Shown here: piece by piece, positions 1-12,110 of the stretch
Numbering within the stretch: the first letter of the stretch is position 1
Layout of the letters: the number at the start of each line of letters is the position of its first letter
Assembly (NCBI RefSeq): GCF_040581485.1
Contig: NC_090128.1
Coordinates: 19,026,931 to 19,090,930, forward strand
Origin: Linepithema humile
Taxonomy: Eukaryota; Arthropoda; Insecta; Hymenoptera; Formicidae
Reading direction: 5' to 3'
DNA: 64,000 nucleotides
Made by a program: the position numbers and the translations under genes
The notes under the pieces: model-generated
What the model was told of the DNA's origin: nothing
Seen by the model: only the letters and a program-made list of their open reading frames with translations
The model's database searches: none

Positions 1-1078
1 TATTCCATAATTTATTATAAATAAGTAATTGCCGATTTCCATAAGTATGGTAATATATATATTCCGTATCTGCAAAATTAGATGATTAGTGTTATAAGTT
101 ATTATTAAAACACAATGAATAATAACACAGTTTTTATATCGATTGCATTAAAAAATTTAGAAATAATACAAAGAAAAAAATATTAAAAATTAATTAATAT
201 TTTTATGTAATATGTAAAATATGTTTTTAAAGTAAAAAAACTCTGTATTTGATTTATTAGCTGATTTTTCTTCAATAATAAAAGTTAATACGTACGCCAT
301 AGCTGCTACAAAGTGTAACGACTTCTATAGGTACATTCAAACATATGAATAAACTTGAAATAACAACAAGCATTTTTGTGACTGCAATGTGTGACGCTTC
401 GTTGTCAGATCTTTGTGTTTCCTCATTGGAAGCAGAAGAACTTAAAATCAAGTTTCTTCGGATACGATTTTGCTTGCGAATATTGTACATTATTAAAGTA
501 TTAAAAGCTACTACCATTGTTGCAGGTAAGACAAACGATATAATAGTATGAATAGTGCTTAAAATTGTTTTCCAGAATTTTAAATTTGTTATGTCATCTT
601 TTGTATTAAATCTCATGCAGAAAAAATTACTGCTCACAATATACCATGGAATTGAGAATAAAACTGCTAATCCCGCCAGTCCAGTCAATATGATTATCGC
701 TCGTTTAACTGTGCATAAAGAGCGACGAAATAGCGGCCACTTGATCACTATATATCGTTGAACTGTAAAAGTCACTACAATCCACACACTCAGAAAACAA
801 AATAAATATTGCAAACCAAGCCATAGAATTAACCAACATTCCTGAGTTATAATTTCCATCTGTCTAAACCACCTCACGAATACCGTCACCAACACACCAA
901 TGTCGCTCATTGCAAGTGCACCCAAGTAGATACTGGATAAGTTGTAACGTAGTTTTGTGCATAAGAGCACATACACGGATAGACTGTTGCCCAGCAAAGA
1001 AAGACACAGAAAAATCGGTACGTAGTACTTATTAATGTGCCCAATCACATTCAATGCTGGATTATATTCGTCGCTCAT
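1..1078 (-). CDS. R1: class A peptide-type GPCR, 3'-partial
   Basis: Rhodopsin-family seven-helix receptor of the plasma membrane. Exon 1 is 296..1078 and exon 2 is <1..69, with a 226-nt phase-0 intron (donor GTACGT, acceptor TTGCAG). Exon 2 runs off the left edge. By residue: TM1 ~19-41 (LLGN), TM2 ~49-68 (LAMSD), TM3 ~81-107, TM4 ~124-147, TM5 ~171-200, TM6 ~232-257 (ICLNVP); TM7 is in exon 2 and reaches INYG at the edge. The DRY position reads QRY (106-108). Cys80 and Cys153 could form the usual TM3-ECL2 disulfide, which most paralogues here have lost. The TM6 and TM7 motifs resemble the insect FMRFamide-receptor/TRH-receptor-like branch, but ligand and orthology are unknown. The start MSDEYN is shared with the paralogues. 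No stop is seen in the visible part. Confidence 0.82.
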
Positions 1079-1218
1079 CCTTGCGTATTGATTTTGAATC
1101 TGTTACTTCGGTTGTTAACGAGATAAAAAGCAGAAAGTGTCTGAACGTAGAGTGGATAAAACTTTGTGTCATACGCAATGTCAAACAATTCTGTGTTAAT
1201 GTAAACAGTTCAATTATA

Positions 1219-1240
1219 AACCGGTTTATGTAAACCGGTT
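1219..1240. promoter_or_regulatory. Paired AACCGGTT sites upstream of R1
   Basis: Two perfect AACCGGTT palindromes (1219-1226 and 1233-1240), 14 bp apart, lie about 140-160 bp upstream of the R1 start codon. AACCGGTT is the known consensus of Grainyhead/CP2 transcription factors. The same pair with the same spacing lies upstream of R4, and a one-mismatch version upstream of R8. A regulatory role is inferred. Confidence 0.45.
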
Positions 1241-1994
1241 CGAGTGAAAAATTGTCAGCGCATTTTACGTTGTAGTAATATAAAATCTATACAGCCGTAT
1301 GATTGGAAAACTGGCTACAACCCCGTGTTTTGTTTTATTTTTAATTTTATATAATATAAGTGTGATTTAGTCAAATATGTACTGCTGTATTATTCACCGT
1401 TATTACAGATTAATTAAGCCTTCTTAATACTATAGTTACTAAGATTTGGAGACATTATATCATTTTAGATCAAACGTCTGTTATACACTGTACTATTTTT
1501 AAGCTTGTCTAGTGGTTTAAAGCAGACTTTATTTATATTATTAAAAACTATAATTTAGATATAAATTAAAAATTCTTGCTGTCACTCATGTGGCTAATAT
1601 CGGGCTCTCATAAAAACCGATGAGTGACACATATAATATGTTGCGTTGTAACAAAAGTTGATTAAATTTTTTAATAAGACAATTTTATTTAGATTTTTTA
1701 TTTAAACAACGTTAACTGCAATGTCAACATATATTTTTAATTAAAAGGAACTTTAATTAATCTCTGTTTTAATCGTGTAATATATAATTCCTAAGGCATC
1801 AAGTTAAAAATTATAAAGTAAAATGAGAATTTATTCTATAAATTTAAATAACAAAAATATATATACATGTAACACATTTATTACTTAATGTAAATGCTAT
1901 ATGTAAACATTGTTTTGTAAAGTTAAATATAATACGATATTTCTACCGTCGTATTTTATCACAATTGTAATTGCATGATAGTATTAATCACACC
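1241..1994. other. Intergenic, repeat-derived, no gene
   Basis: AT-rich upstream flank of R1. It is nearly identical in layout to the flank of R4 (22.39-23.14 kb), including a short dyad around 1590-1625 of the form CACTCATG...GAGTGACA. No convincing coding potential on either strand. Confidence 0.6.
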
Positions 1995-2192
1995 ACTCGT
2001 TATAATCTTTCATTTTCATAATATCCATGATGTCTCTACGTTTCTGCTAATGTCCGAATATTTCGTAAACATCTAGATTAATTGTTTGCGAAATTTCTTT
2101 CAAGTTGTATAATAAACAACAAAATTTATTCCAAAATTTGCTGTCTAAATGCAACTACTGACAGTAACTTATGGAATCGAATCATAAATTAT
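1995..2192 (-). pseudogene. Orphan receptor TM7-exon relic
   Basis: The reverse complement still aligns with receptor exon 2: a TTTGCAG-type acceptor at 2193-2194, then degraded versions of the YG-FVLY, TGKNFR-EL and MFTK segments. In-frame stops and frameshifts interrupt it. No matching exon 1 survives upstream. The same relic recurs downstream of several receptors, so the relic itself was duplicated with the array. Confidence 0.55.
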
Positions 2193-2733
2193 CTGCAAAC
2201 ATGATTACCGTTATATGTCATAATTAAAGAAATATAAATATTAATACAATTTTTATATGAATTAAATTTATATTGTTTTAACAGTAATGCGTAATAATTT
2301 GGCATGCATTTTATTTAAATACAAACTTTTAACTTCATAAAAATATTGTATAATATAATAAAGTAAATATTAGTAACCAACTATTTGACAAGTATAGTTA
2401 CATTTATTTTTTTTTTCTTTAATACCGTTTAAGGATTTAATATTTATAAATAATTGTAATTACTTTTTTATTATTATGTAGTCATATATGTAAATGTGTT
2501 CGACTATTGTAGCATTTATTTTATAGTTAGCAAATGTAACGATTAAACATTAAAAATTTAAAAAAAAAATTTAATTTTAAAGAAGAGATTAATTAATTAA
2601 TATCCTTTTTTAATATGTAGAATATTGCTTACAAAAAATACATTTTTAGTAAAGAAACTATGTATTTAATTAAATAATAAATAATTAAATAATATTTCAA
2701 AATTTTTTTCTAATATATAATATAACATAATAT
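2193..2733. other. Intergenic, AT-rich, no gene
   Basis: About 85% A+T by eye. It recurs at 12.8-13.3, 20.4-20.9 and 23.35-23.9 kb as part of the duplicated receptor unit. No open reading frame is supported. Confidence 0.5.
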
Positions 2734-4712
2734 TGCGACGTGAACTGGCCTCGGAATCACGCCAGATCCGAGGGAGCACGCCCAATGGAAATCGGTAGCT
2801 CGCGGTATCGGCAATAAATGCTCGATTCGGTAACTTACGGTATCGGAAGCAGATGTTCGATTCGGTAACTCGCGGTACTCCACGCTCGTCGGGAGCAAGG
2901 TAACTCGCGAAATCGGCAATAACTGCACGATTCGGTAACTTGCGGTACTCCACAAAATTCGGGAGCAAGGTAACTCACGCGATATCGGTAACCGGAAATG
3001 GGCGCCAGGTGCGAGTAATCGCACCGCGGTATCGGTAACTTTAACAGTTCTCAAAATTGCTCGGCCGCTCCCCGCTCAGTATATGGCAGAGGGGCGCAGT
3101 TCTTTTACTTAACGTTAGATATCTGGAGTGAGAGGCTAACGCAAGGATAACTCAATAATTAACAGTTAACAATGATGTATTTCAGTGATTTAGTTTACAA
3201 GGGTAAAGATGCTTAAACTATTCGGCCGGAGCCGATACGGGGCGGAAATAGGTTGATACGATAGTAGGGCCCTTTGCCCTATAAATTCGGTAACGAGAAT
3301 CGAGTTCGATGCCTACATCAAATCTCGGGAACGTGATTACGATAATTCGCCGCTGATCCGACTATATACAGCCAACGAAGGACTTATATTTTGATCATCC
3401 GATACGGCCGGTGAAGGCCAAATAAATAGACTTTAACGACGGTAGCCTAACGGCCAGAAAGGATATGTCGCGGGTCGGCTATTTTTCGCGGGCTCTCACG
3501 CTTCTCGCCGAGACGCTAACTTTGCGGTAACAGCAGTCTCGCGGAGAACGTTCCCGAATCAAAATCCGCCCGCGAACATTCACCCACGGTACGGTGCTAA
3601 CGCGACCAAAAGACGGTAATAATCGGTACTTTCAAAAGAAACGGTAACGGAACGACGGTAGCAATCGGTATCTTCGAAAGAACGATAACGGTAGAACGGT
3701 ACGGTAACAAGACGAACGACAAACGAAACGGTAACGAGAAGAGACTGTCGGCACTTAATCCCCGCAAGTCGGAGAGACTTTTTACGCGCTATCCGAAGCC
3801 GGCTGGACATGCGGTAATTGAGCGTAATTGAGCGCTCACGGTATCAGAACTATGGTTAATTGTGTGAGAGACACAAAATACAGACATAACTCACGCTACC
3901 AGCCATAACCGGACGGAACTCTACGGCTACCCGAGAGGCGGCTTACAACGAGTGGACGTCTTCGGCGTCTTCGGTGTCGTCGGGCTGAGTCCCGGGTGTC
4001 GTCCTCACGCACTTGCGGCACACCGAACAGTGGCTCTTCTCGGCTCTGCACGTAGGTCCTCTCCAAGTCCGCGTCGCCTTCCTGCGCATCCTGCCGATTT
4101 TCCGAAAAGGGGGGCCCCTGAGAACCGCCCACAGTTCATCCAGGGCGCCCCCCTCCGCTCTCTGTGGTTTCCTCAAATCTTTCGGCCGTTAATCGTGTCG
4201 ATGAGTCGATGTTCCCGGAAGAGACTGGTTAGGCTGGCCGGGCCATACTCCGGTCCTTCCGGGTGCAGCATCTTCGGGGTCCCCGGAGCCGTCTGCAGCC
4301 GGGCGAGGTCCGCTGCTGCGTGTTTCTGCGTTTCTTAGACTCTGTGGCTGAAACCAAAGCAGAGTTAGATAGGGCTTGGATGGCGGAGGCGACGGGATCG
4401 CGGTACCTGATCTTATGCCGTGGGGTCACTGACGCGTGACACCCGTCGATGGTCCCTCGGCGTCCGGTCTTCCTGGCGATGCTGCATCTTCGCCCTGAGG
4501 CACAAAACACGCAACGCCGCCCGCACGGGGTCTCGCCTTACAATTTAAAAACGATATTAATGACATAAAACGGGAATGACAATACAAACAACGCGTACAA
4601 CTTGTGGAGTCTCGCGGGTTGCTCTCTCCACGCGAGGAGCAACACCAGGACTCTTTGCTCCCTCGGCCAGGCCATCGCCCTTGTGACGGCGCTCGAAAAG
4701 CGTCACGTCACA
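2734..4712. mobile_element. GC-rich 2-kb insertion, probable solo LTR
   Basis: A sharp GC-rich island in AT-rich array DNA. Its ends are TGCGACGTGA on the left and TCACGTCACA on the right, that is TG...CA with imperfect ~10-bp inverted ends. It is flanked by ATAT on both sides, which could be a 4-bp target duplication but is weak evidence in AT-rich DNA. The array sequence resumes on both sides exactly where the undisturbed paralogous unit (13.3 kb) is continuous. Around 2786-3000 there are degenerate tandem units built on GGTAACTCGCGGTATCGG. No pol-like frame is present; the short ORFs inside overlap each other on both strands and look spurious. A solo LTR of a long-LTR (gypsy- or BEL-like) element fits best. 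A non-autonomous TIR element is the alternative. Confidence 0.55.
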
Positions 4713-4805
4713 ATATATAATATATATAATTTAATTAGCTTTTTTGATGTCGTGTTTTATTATTATTTTATTTTATAATAATTGCACGATTAAATAATAA
4801 TTGCA

Positions 4806-6003
4806 CTAATCTTTGAAATTTTCCATGTCCATACCTGCGTTTCTTCTAGTATCTGAAGATTTCGTAAACATGCAGATCAATTCTCTGCGAAAATTCTTCC
4901 CAGCTGCACAATACAAAACAACGTCCATTCCATAATTTGCTAGCCATAATAATTTGGCGATGTACAGAATTATGAAACAATATCTACCACAGATCTGTAA
5001 ATATGATTAGTATCGTTACAATTAACTATTATTAAAAAATTGTAAAGAATAATACAGTTTTTGTATTAATTCACATTTTATTTAGTAAAATGTTAAGAAT
5101 AATAGAAAAAACTTGAATTAAAAGAAATTTATTAATAGCCTTTTATAATATGTAAAATGCATCTTTAAAGAAATCTTGTATTTGATAGTTGATTTTTCTT
5201 TAACAAAAAATGTTAATACGTACGCTATTGAAGAAATAAAGAGTAACGACGAATAAAGGTACATTCAAACATATGAATAAGGTTGAAATGATAACAAGCA
5301 TTTTTGTGACTTTAATGTGAGACGCTACATTGTCAGAACTTTGTGTGTTCGTATTGGAAGCAGAAAAACTTGAAATCATGTTTCTTCGGATACGAGTTTG
5401 CTTGCGGATGTTGTATACTATTAGAGCATTGAAAATTACTATCACTGTTGCAGGTAAGAAAGACGTTATAATACTATCAATGATATTAAAAATCCACCAC
5501 TAGTACAATAAGTTTTCTCTCTTATCTGCATCTAAATTTGTGTACCATATGTTTTCCATAATAATCCATGGGATTGAGTATAAAACTGCTAATCCCGCCA
5601 GTCCAATCACTATGATTTTCGCTCGATTAACTGTGCACAAGGAGCGACGAAGTAGCGGCCATTTGACCACTATATATCGTTGAACTGTAAAGGTCACTAC
5701 AATCCACACACTCAAAAAACTAAATAAAAATGTCAAACCAATACATAGGATTAGCAACCAATATTTCTGAGTTATAATTTTCATATTCCTTAACCACCAC
5801 ACGAATTCCGTCACCAACACACCAATGTCGCTCATCGCCAGTGCACCCAAGTAGATGCTGGATGACTTGTAACGTAGTTTTGTGCAAAAGAGCGCACACA
5901 CGGATAGACTGTTGCCCAGCAGAGAAAGACACAAGAAAATCGGTAAGTAGTACTTCTCAATGTGATTTATCACATTCCACGTTGAATTATATTCGTCGCT
6001 CAT
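4806..6003 (-). pseudogene. R2: class A GPCR with one Trp-to-TAG stop
   Basis: Exon 1 is 5224..6003 and exon 2 is 4806..4994, with a phase-0 intron (donor GTACGT, acceptor TTTACAG). The frame is open from MSDEYNST through TM7 (ANYGMDVVLYCA) to the TAG after ENFKD, except for a single TAG at 5500-5502. There R4 has Trp in LLYWWW, between ECL2 and TM5. Everything downstream remains in the same frame. Either the allele is a very young pseudogene, or the stop is bypassed (see findings), or it is an assembly or individual polymorphism. The usual TM3-ECL2 cysteine pair is absent and DRY reads QRY. Exon 1 and the 5' flank are nearly identical to those of R7, but the two exon 2 sequences belong to different classes. 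Confidence 0.8.
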
Positions 6004-6954
6004 CTTTGCGTATTGATTTTGAAGCAGCTTGCTTGCTTGTTAGCAGCAGTTCTTAACGAAAAAAAAAGCAGAAATCTTGTGTCATACACAACGTCGAACA
6101 GTTCTCTATAATATAAATTGTAGTTTTCCGGTTTGATTAAATTTGTCAGCGCATTTTAGCAATATAAATTTGTTACAGCTTTATATTTTGTTTTCAAAAA
6201 TTTTAAATAATATAAGTGTAATTTAGTAAAATGTGTACTGCCGCATTATTCACCGTTACTACAGATTAATTAAGATTTTTTAGTGCTACTGTTACTAAGA
6301 TTTGAAGACATTATATCATTTCAAATCAAACATCAGTTATACATTGTACTGTTTTCAAGCACCTTGCTGGTTTTTATATAATTATAAAAAGAAAAATTAG
6401 TGCTTTTGAAAGAACTGGTGCGTTTTTATTTAATAGGTTAATTAAATTTTTTAATAAGATATTTTTAATTAAATAACTTTTATAATATAAATACGGTTAG
6501 TTACACATACGTTTTTAATAGGAAACAATTTTAATTAATTCTGTTCTAATTAAGTAATGTATGATTTTTGAAGAATAGAAAAAGATTTTATATTTTAAAA
6601 TACAGAGAAAATAATTTAAAAGTGCAAGAAAAGTATTAAATTATATATAAAAACGTATATACAAAGCACGTTTTTTAAGACAAGAATGATAAGCAAATAA
6701 AAAGAATAAGGGTAATAAATCTCTTTTACCAGTAAATAAATCATTTTTATGATTGATAGGTTTTTTCTTTCTAATCAAATGCGAGTCTTGTACATACATT
6801 TATTGTTTAATATATATATTATTCGTAAATACTTAATTGAAAAAGTTAAACATATTATATGATATAATTGATAATATAAATATAGCTACATACAATGAAT
6901 AAAAATTAATACAAGATATTTTTTATTTTTAACTCTTTTATAGTTACTGTTCTA
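6004..6954. other. Intergenic flank of R2, duplicated
   Basis: AT-rich flank recurring at 14.93-15.85 kb (upstream of R3) and 32.81-33.74 kb (upstream of R7); the R2 and R7 copies are almost identical. No gene seen. Confidence 0.55.
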
Positions 6955-7420
6955 AAAAAAGATTATATTGCATTTGCAAAAAGTTATCTATATCTTCGAG
7001 ATTGTAATTTTGATGTCATGCGCAGATTTTGTAGCGTTCCTGTTTTTTCGCGCAATAAAATTTTCTCTTTATTGATCGGTGCACGTGTCGCTTCTTGCAT
7101 TTAACTCGCTCTACCTTCGTTGCCCGTGAGACGCAACTCGATACTTTTTGTATCATTAAACTTCCTGGCATTTTACAACCTGTAATGTTACGAAATCTCC
7201 TAAATCTCTACAGTTGTTTTCGCAATAGCTAAGTCAATTCTCAAAACATTCATTATTTTTAATGCTATAAGCGATATTCCTATATTGCTCGCCATTCGCT
7301 TATGTAAACTATTCTTTACGTAACCGATTCTCTTCACACTGATTTTTGCGAATTAAAATCATACCACTATACAATTCTTCTGAAGTACACTCTCATCGAG
7401 CGTCAATCGTATGCCGCACA
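6955..7420 (-). pseudogene. Duplicated Cys/Lys-rich ORF block, copy A (broken)
   Basis: First of three copies (others at 15.85 and 33.75 kb) of a block that encodes, on the minus strand, a basic segment with Cys residues ending NFLQMQYNLFLEQ. About 250 nt upstream is a short Cys-rich segment (NNCVMCMCG here; CNNCVVCKCG in the other copies). Copy A has an in-frame TGA just before HQNYN, and the first Cys of the upstream segment has become Tyr. I do not recognise the family and cannot join the segments by a simple intron. It is probably a decayed gene carried along with receptor duplications. Confidence 0.4.
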
Positions 7421-7666
7421 TACACATGACACAATTGTTGTACTGAACAAAAGCCTTATAGATATAGGCTCTCAAAACTGCTGGTCAGTTTCTTAAAAAA
7501 TAATGTTAAAAGAAACGATAATTTTAGAGTTTTTTTATGTAGTTTTGACTTTGAAAATGATCTTGTCGCCAATCGGTATGGTCATATTCGTAATTAGCGC
7601 GCAAAAATACAATAAAAAACGTAGTATAGAGCAAATCGGAGATGTGGGCTTTTCGGAACTTTATCC

Positions 7667-7771
7667 TTAACTTTTTGTAAAAAATACGATATACTTTTTT
7701 TTTTTGTTACTCAATAAGTGTGTTTTACTGCATAAATCCACTGACTCGATAAGAATTTAAATAATCCAACA
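7667..7771 (+). repeat. Truncated 5' LTR of copia copy 1
   Basis: Matches only the last ~105 bp of the complete 3' LTR, including the ACTCAATAAGTGTGTTTTAC block, and ends in CAACA. The left part of the LTR is missing. The sequence runs directly into GGAACTTTATCC, the same junction as in copy 2. Confidence 0.8.
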
Positions 7772-9478
7772 GTTCATGGCCCAGTTTATCAAGTGTAAAA
7801 TCTTTTTGAGTGCCACATTTCGAGTACATACTAAACTTTTTTCTTCAAAAATAAAGTGCAAAATTAAGAACATCAAAATTGTTTGGTAAAAATTTAAAAT
7901 GTGTGCTGCATCAAATACAATTGGAGCGACAGTTAGTATTGATAAGTTGATGGATGCAGACGGATATCCCCTCTGGAAATTTCAAATCGAAATCCACTTG
8001 AAAGCAGCAGATCTTCTGGACATTGTTCAATTAGAACCAATAGCTATGCAACTACAAGCAGTGGAATGGAAAATTTGAGTTGCCAAGGCAAAATGAATTA
8101 TCGCAAGCACTTTAAAAAAGCAAACTTTAATACATATATAGATGCTACTAAAAAAGGTAATGACATAAAATGTTTTAATTGTCATAAAACCGGTCACGTA
8201 GCAAAAGATTGCAAAAAAGTTTCTTCATAATTCTGTAAAATATATAAAACGTCAAATTACTCTGAAAAGATTTGTTTTTTTAGAAAAAAAAGGTGATTAT
8301 GCAAAAGAAGAAAATGATTAAGTAATAGTTTTCCTCCCAGGCACTGGAAAAAACGACGTTTGGATTGCCGATTCGGGATCAACGTCTCACATGACGAATG
8401 ATTTAGAGAATTTGAAGAAAAGACGGAAAATAATAACAAAGATTGGTGTGGCAAAGAAAGAAGGGAGCATGATAGCTAAGAAGACAGGAACGATTGACTT
8501 AGGAAACTGTGAGTTAAATAATGTATTGTATATACCCGATTTAAGGAGAAATCTTTTGTTGGTTAGTGCGATAACGCAATAAGAAGGAAAGGTAGAATTT
8601 TACAAGGACGAAGTAATAATAAGCAAAGATAGAAATACAATTTTTAAAAGAAAAAGAAATACAGATAAATTATATGTTATTGAAATTAATAAAAATATAG
8701 AAACAGCTATGAGAACTGTTAAAAAAACGTCAGTTAAAATATGGCATGAAAGATTAAGTCATTTAGGCACTAATAACATGAATAAATTATTAAAATTGTC
8801 TGAAGGGATAAAATTAACAAAGAGTGAAATTGAAGGACAGCTCTGAAATTGTGAAACATGTATACAGGCAAATCACATAAAAATGCCTTTTGAAGATGAG
8901 AAGAATGATTTTAGGAGCAAAGAAAAAAAAATATTTTGGGGAGAAGCAGTAAGAGTTGCAACGTTTCTACTCAATAGAAGTCCGACAAAAACAAATATAT
9001 AAACAGCATATGAGATATGGAATGGTAGTAAACCCAATTTAAAGAATTTCAAAATTTTTGGTTGTACAGCATATGTAAAAGAATTAGGACACTTTAAAAA
9101 ATTAGATAAGAAGAGTAAAATCGCGTAAAATTTGTTCGTTGTACGCAAACAGGATATAAATTATGAAATCCAATTAAAAATAATTGTCTCGCGAAAAGTG
9201 CACTTTAATGAGAAAGAAAATAAACACACTAAAAAAAAGAAATATAAAAATAAAACCTGTGTGTTACACGAAGAGGATTTTGATAATGAAGATGAAGAGA
9301 ATGAAAAAATGAAGAGGACGTTGAAATCAACAAAGATTCTTCAGATGAAGAAGAAAATAATAAAAATAAAAGAATATTAGAAAGAAATAATAACATATCA
9401 CTAGAACAAGAAAAAAGAACACTAAGAAGATCTAATAGGCAGACAAAATTTCCGAACAGATACAATGATTATGCTTTT

Positions 9479-10765
9479 ATGATATATTATAAAGTCATGA
9501 ACAGTAAAGACAGAAAAAAATGGATAAAAGCTATACAGGAAGAAAAAAACTCATTGAAACAGAATAAAACCTGGGAACTAGTAAATACTAACGAAACAAA
9601 AGAAAAGAAATGTTTATCACGTAGATGGGTTTTCCAGATTAAAGAAGATGGAAAATATAAAGCGAGATTCGTAAGAGAAGGATATGAACAGAGAAACAAC
9701 ATAGATTATGAAAAATTGTAGTCCCGTGGTTGATAGTGCTGCTTTAAGAATATTATTTGCATCGGCTGCATATTACAACTGGAACCACATTAAATTTGAT
9801 ATAAAAACCGCTTTTCTCTATGGAGAATTAGAAAAGGAAATTTTTATGTATCTACCAGAAGGATATATAGAAAAGAAAAATAAAATTTGCAGGCTCAAGA
9901 AAGCGTTATACGGTCTCAAGCAAGCATTGTACAGCTGGAACAAGAAGTTCACAGAAACACTTAAAAAATATGGTTTAAAACAACTGCTAACTGAAAAATA
10001 CATTTTTAAAAAGAATGAATATTGCATTCCTAGTCATTTATGTAGATGATGGTATACTATTTAGCAAAAACGTACAGAATCTACTTTTAAAACTTAAAAA
10101 CGTTTTCGAAATAACAATTAATGAAAATCGAAGTTTTTTTTCTAGGTTTAGAAATAGAGAAGCAGAAGAATGGCACAAGACTTAATCAACAGAGCTACTC
10201 ACAAAAAATTTTGGAAATATATGACATGAACAATGCAAAGGCAGTCGATACAACAATTCTAACTCACACTAAGTCTAACGACGGAGGTAACAGGACGGAA
10301 TCTTTCTCTTTCAGAAAAGCGATAGGAAGCCTTCTCTATCTCACCGTTAAAACAAGACCAGATCTAAGTTTTGCGGTAACATATAATAGTAGAAATACTC
10401 AAAAACCTTCTAATGTAGATGTAATTAATGTTAAGAGAATTTTAAGAGAATATTTACAGGGAACTAAACATTTAGAAATAGCGTTTTATAATAAAAAAAG
10501 TATAGAGATACTTAAAAGTTATTGCGATGCAGATTATGCAGGAGATGTAGAAAGCAGGAAAAACACATTAGGATATGTCATAGAATTTTGCGGAGGATCG
10601 ATAATCTGGGCATCGAGAAAGCAACCTATCATTGCATTGTCGAGTACAGAGGCAGAATTTATTTCAGCTGCTGCCTGTTGTAAAGAGTTATTGTACTTAA
10701 AAGACGTTTTAGAGGCTCTCTTAAACAAAACTGTAAATACTAAAATGTATATAGTAGATAATTAA
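9479..10765 (+). pseudogene. copia pol fragment: reverse transcriptase and RNase H
   Basis: Three consecutive open stretches in shifted frames. 9479-9721 holds the RT start (WELVNTNE, RRWVFQIKEDGKYKARFV). 9708-10049 holds the RT core (SALRILFASAAY, FDIKTAFLYGEL, ALYGLKQA). 10121-10765 holds the RT end and RNase H (GLEIEKQKNG, TRPDLSFAV, YCDADYAGD, ALSSTEAEF). The normally single polyprotein is broken by frameshifts, and the catalytic YVDD-type region near 10035 lies at a frame break. Non-functional remnant. Confidence 0.85.
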
Positions 10766-11068
10766 AGTGCGATCAAACTTATTAAAACAAGAATATTTAA
10801 TTAAAGATCAAAATATATAGATGTGCGATTCCATTTCATAAGCGAAATGGTTCAGGAAAACAATATAAATATTGTATACTGTAACACCAATGATCAGATA
10901 GCAGACATTTTTACAAAGGAGCAATTTTGAGCAATTAAATTTAAAAAGTTCAGAGACATGTTAGTACAGTAAGATTATATCAGTATATGTAAACTTTAAT
11001 ATTCAATTTCTTTAATCTTGATTTATTTGGTTATTTTTTCTTAAGAAGAAAATGAGATTAAGGGGAGA

Positions 11069-11377
11069 TGTTGAAATGGGTAATCTCATTTTGTATAAAG
11101 CGCTGAAAGTTTTACCTTTTCAAGGAAATAGAGTGCATGTGTATGCACTGACGTGTAGCGTTTATATTCACGATGACGTGAAGGACGTCTTCTAACGTCT
11201 GTGAGCGCTCTTAGAGTAAAGGTGATAGGAGAAATCTTAGCTTGCAAAGAATTAAAATTGTGTGAAAGAATTGTATATTAACTTTTTGTAGAAATATATC
11301 TTTTTTTCTTCGTTACTCGATAAGTGTGTTTTACTGGATAAATCCACTGACTCGATAAAAATTAAAAACTTTCAACA
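11069..11377 (+). repeat. Complete 3' LTR of copia copy 1 (309 bp)
   Basis: Starts TGTTGAAATGGG directly after the purine tract AAGGGGAGA and ends CTTTCAACA, so it has the TGTTGAAA...TTTCAACA inverted ends. The last ~105 bp recur at the 5' ends of both copia copies. Confidence 0.85.
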
Positions 11378-11589
11378 TAAAATAAACAATTATTGTATAC
11401 AATAAAAAAACAAATATATATTATATACATGTAACATATTTATTAATTAACATTACGCTATTCGTAAATATTGTTTTAAAAAATTAAATATCTACGATTA
11501 TTTTATTATCTTATCATTATATAATTTTATTATAATTGAATGATGGTATCAATCACATTATTCCTCATAATTTGTCATTTTGATGATGT

Positions 11590-11660
11590 CTTTGTTTCTT
11601 GTTCCTTCCAATGTCTGAACGTTTCGTAAACATATAGATCAATTTTTTGCGAAAAAGCTG
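11590..11660 (-). pseudogene. Receptor C-tail relic fragment
   Basis: A short remnant of a receptor exon 2 tail (NFRRELI / MFTK region on the minus strand), abruptly joined at ~11660 to the duplicated block that starts at AACTAATTATCTGAAGTC. Too short to be functional. Confidence 0.4.
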
Positions 11661-12110
11661 GTTGTTGCAACTAATTATCTGAAGTCGTCAAAGTCGGAAA
11701 AAAGATGTTTAACTTTCATCTTCTTTCCGGTTATGACAAAAAACAAATTTATTAACATTTAATATTTACACAAGATTTAACTACAATGGATGAAATTTTT
11801 TACAATATCATATAACAGCAACACGAATTTCTGTTGGCAAAGGTTTTTTCCAACTTTTGTTATGTAGTTTATTTAGTTTTGTGACAACTATTAATCTTTA
11901 TTTTATAAATTATAACATGATATTTTATGTATAAGGGTAGGTCACAATAATATCCATCATACGATATGCAACATCCTATAGCGATATACGACTTATTGTA
12001 GAATAAGTCTTAATAACTGTTACAATTACTTAAAATAACGTAATATAATTGCATACCAAACTCCAACACACATTATAATGTTTTCAATCTTATCTGCTAA
12101 GTTCAGAGCA
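11650..12110. repeat. Duplicated intergenic block Q, copy 1
   Basis: Recurs at 25.55-26.05 and 37.86-38.35 kb. Landmarks shared by all three are AATTATCTGAAGTC, GACAAAGGTTTTTT-like runs, and a stretch of polymorphic palindromic text around CATCATACGATATGC. No coding frame is shared, so it looks like non-coding DNA duplicated with the receptor units. Confidence 0.5.

Larger units (their letters stand above)
7667..11377 (+). mobile_element. Degenerate Ty1/copia retrotransposon, copy 1
   Basis: A 5'-truncated LTR (7667-7771) is followed by GTTCATGGCCCAG, which resembles the internal initiator-Met-tRNA primer site used by copia. A gag start follows (ATG near 7899; MDADGYPLWKFQIE). Next come a zinc knuckle CFNCHKTGHVAKDC near 8170-8215, a protease DSGSTSHMTN near 8370, an integrase HHCC zinc region near 8745-8870, reverse transcriptase and RNase H to 10765, a purine tract and a complete 3' LTR. 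Gag and the integrase core carry large internal deletions, and several stops and frameshifts break pol, so it is dead. It shares the same 5' truncation point with copy 2. Confidence 0.88.

Noticed and set aside
345..761. Plus-strand ORFs antisense to R1 (and equivalents opposite R4, R5, R6, R9, R10)
   Set aside because: They recur opposite each receptor because the minus-strand codons are conserved; no splice sites, no family resemblance, and lesions differ from copy to copy.
3580..4510. Several ORFs of 76-128 codons on both strands in the GC-rich island
   Set aside because: They overlap one another in several frames, start and stop arbitrarily, and are Arg/Ser/Pro-rich as expected from GC-rich DNA; the stretch behaves as one insertion.
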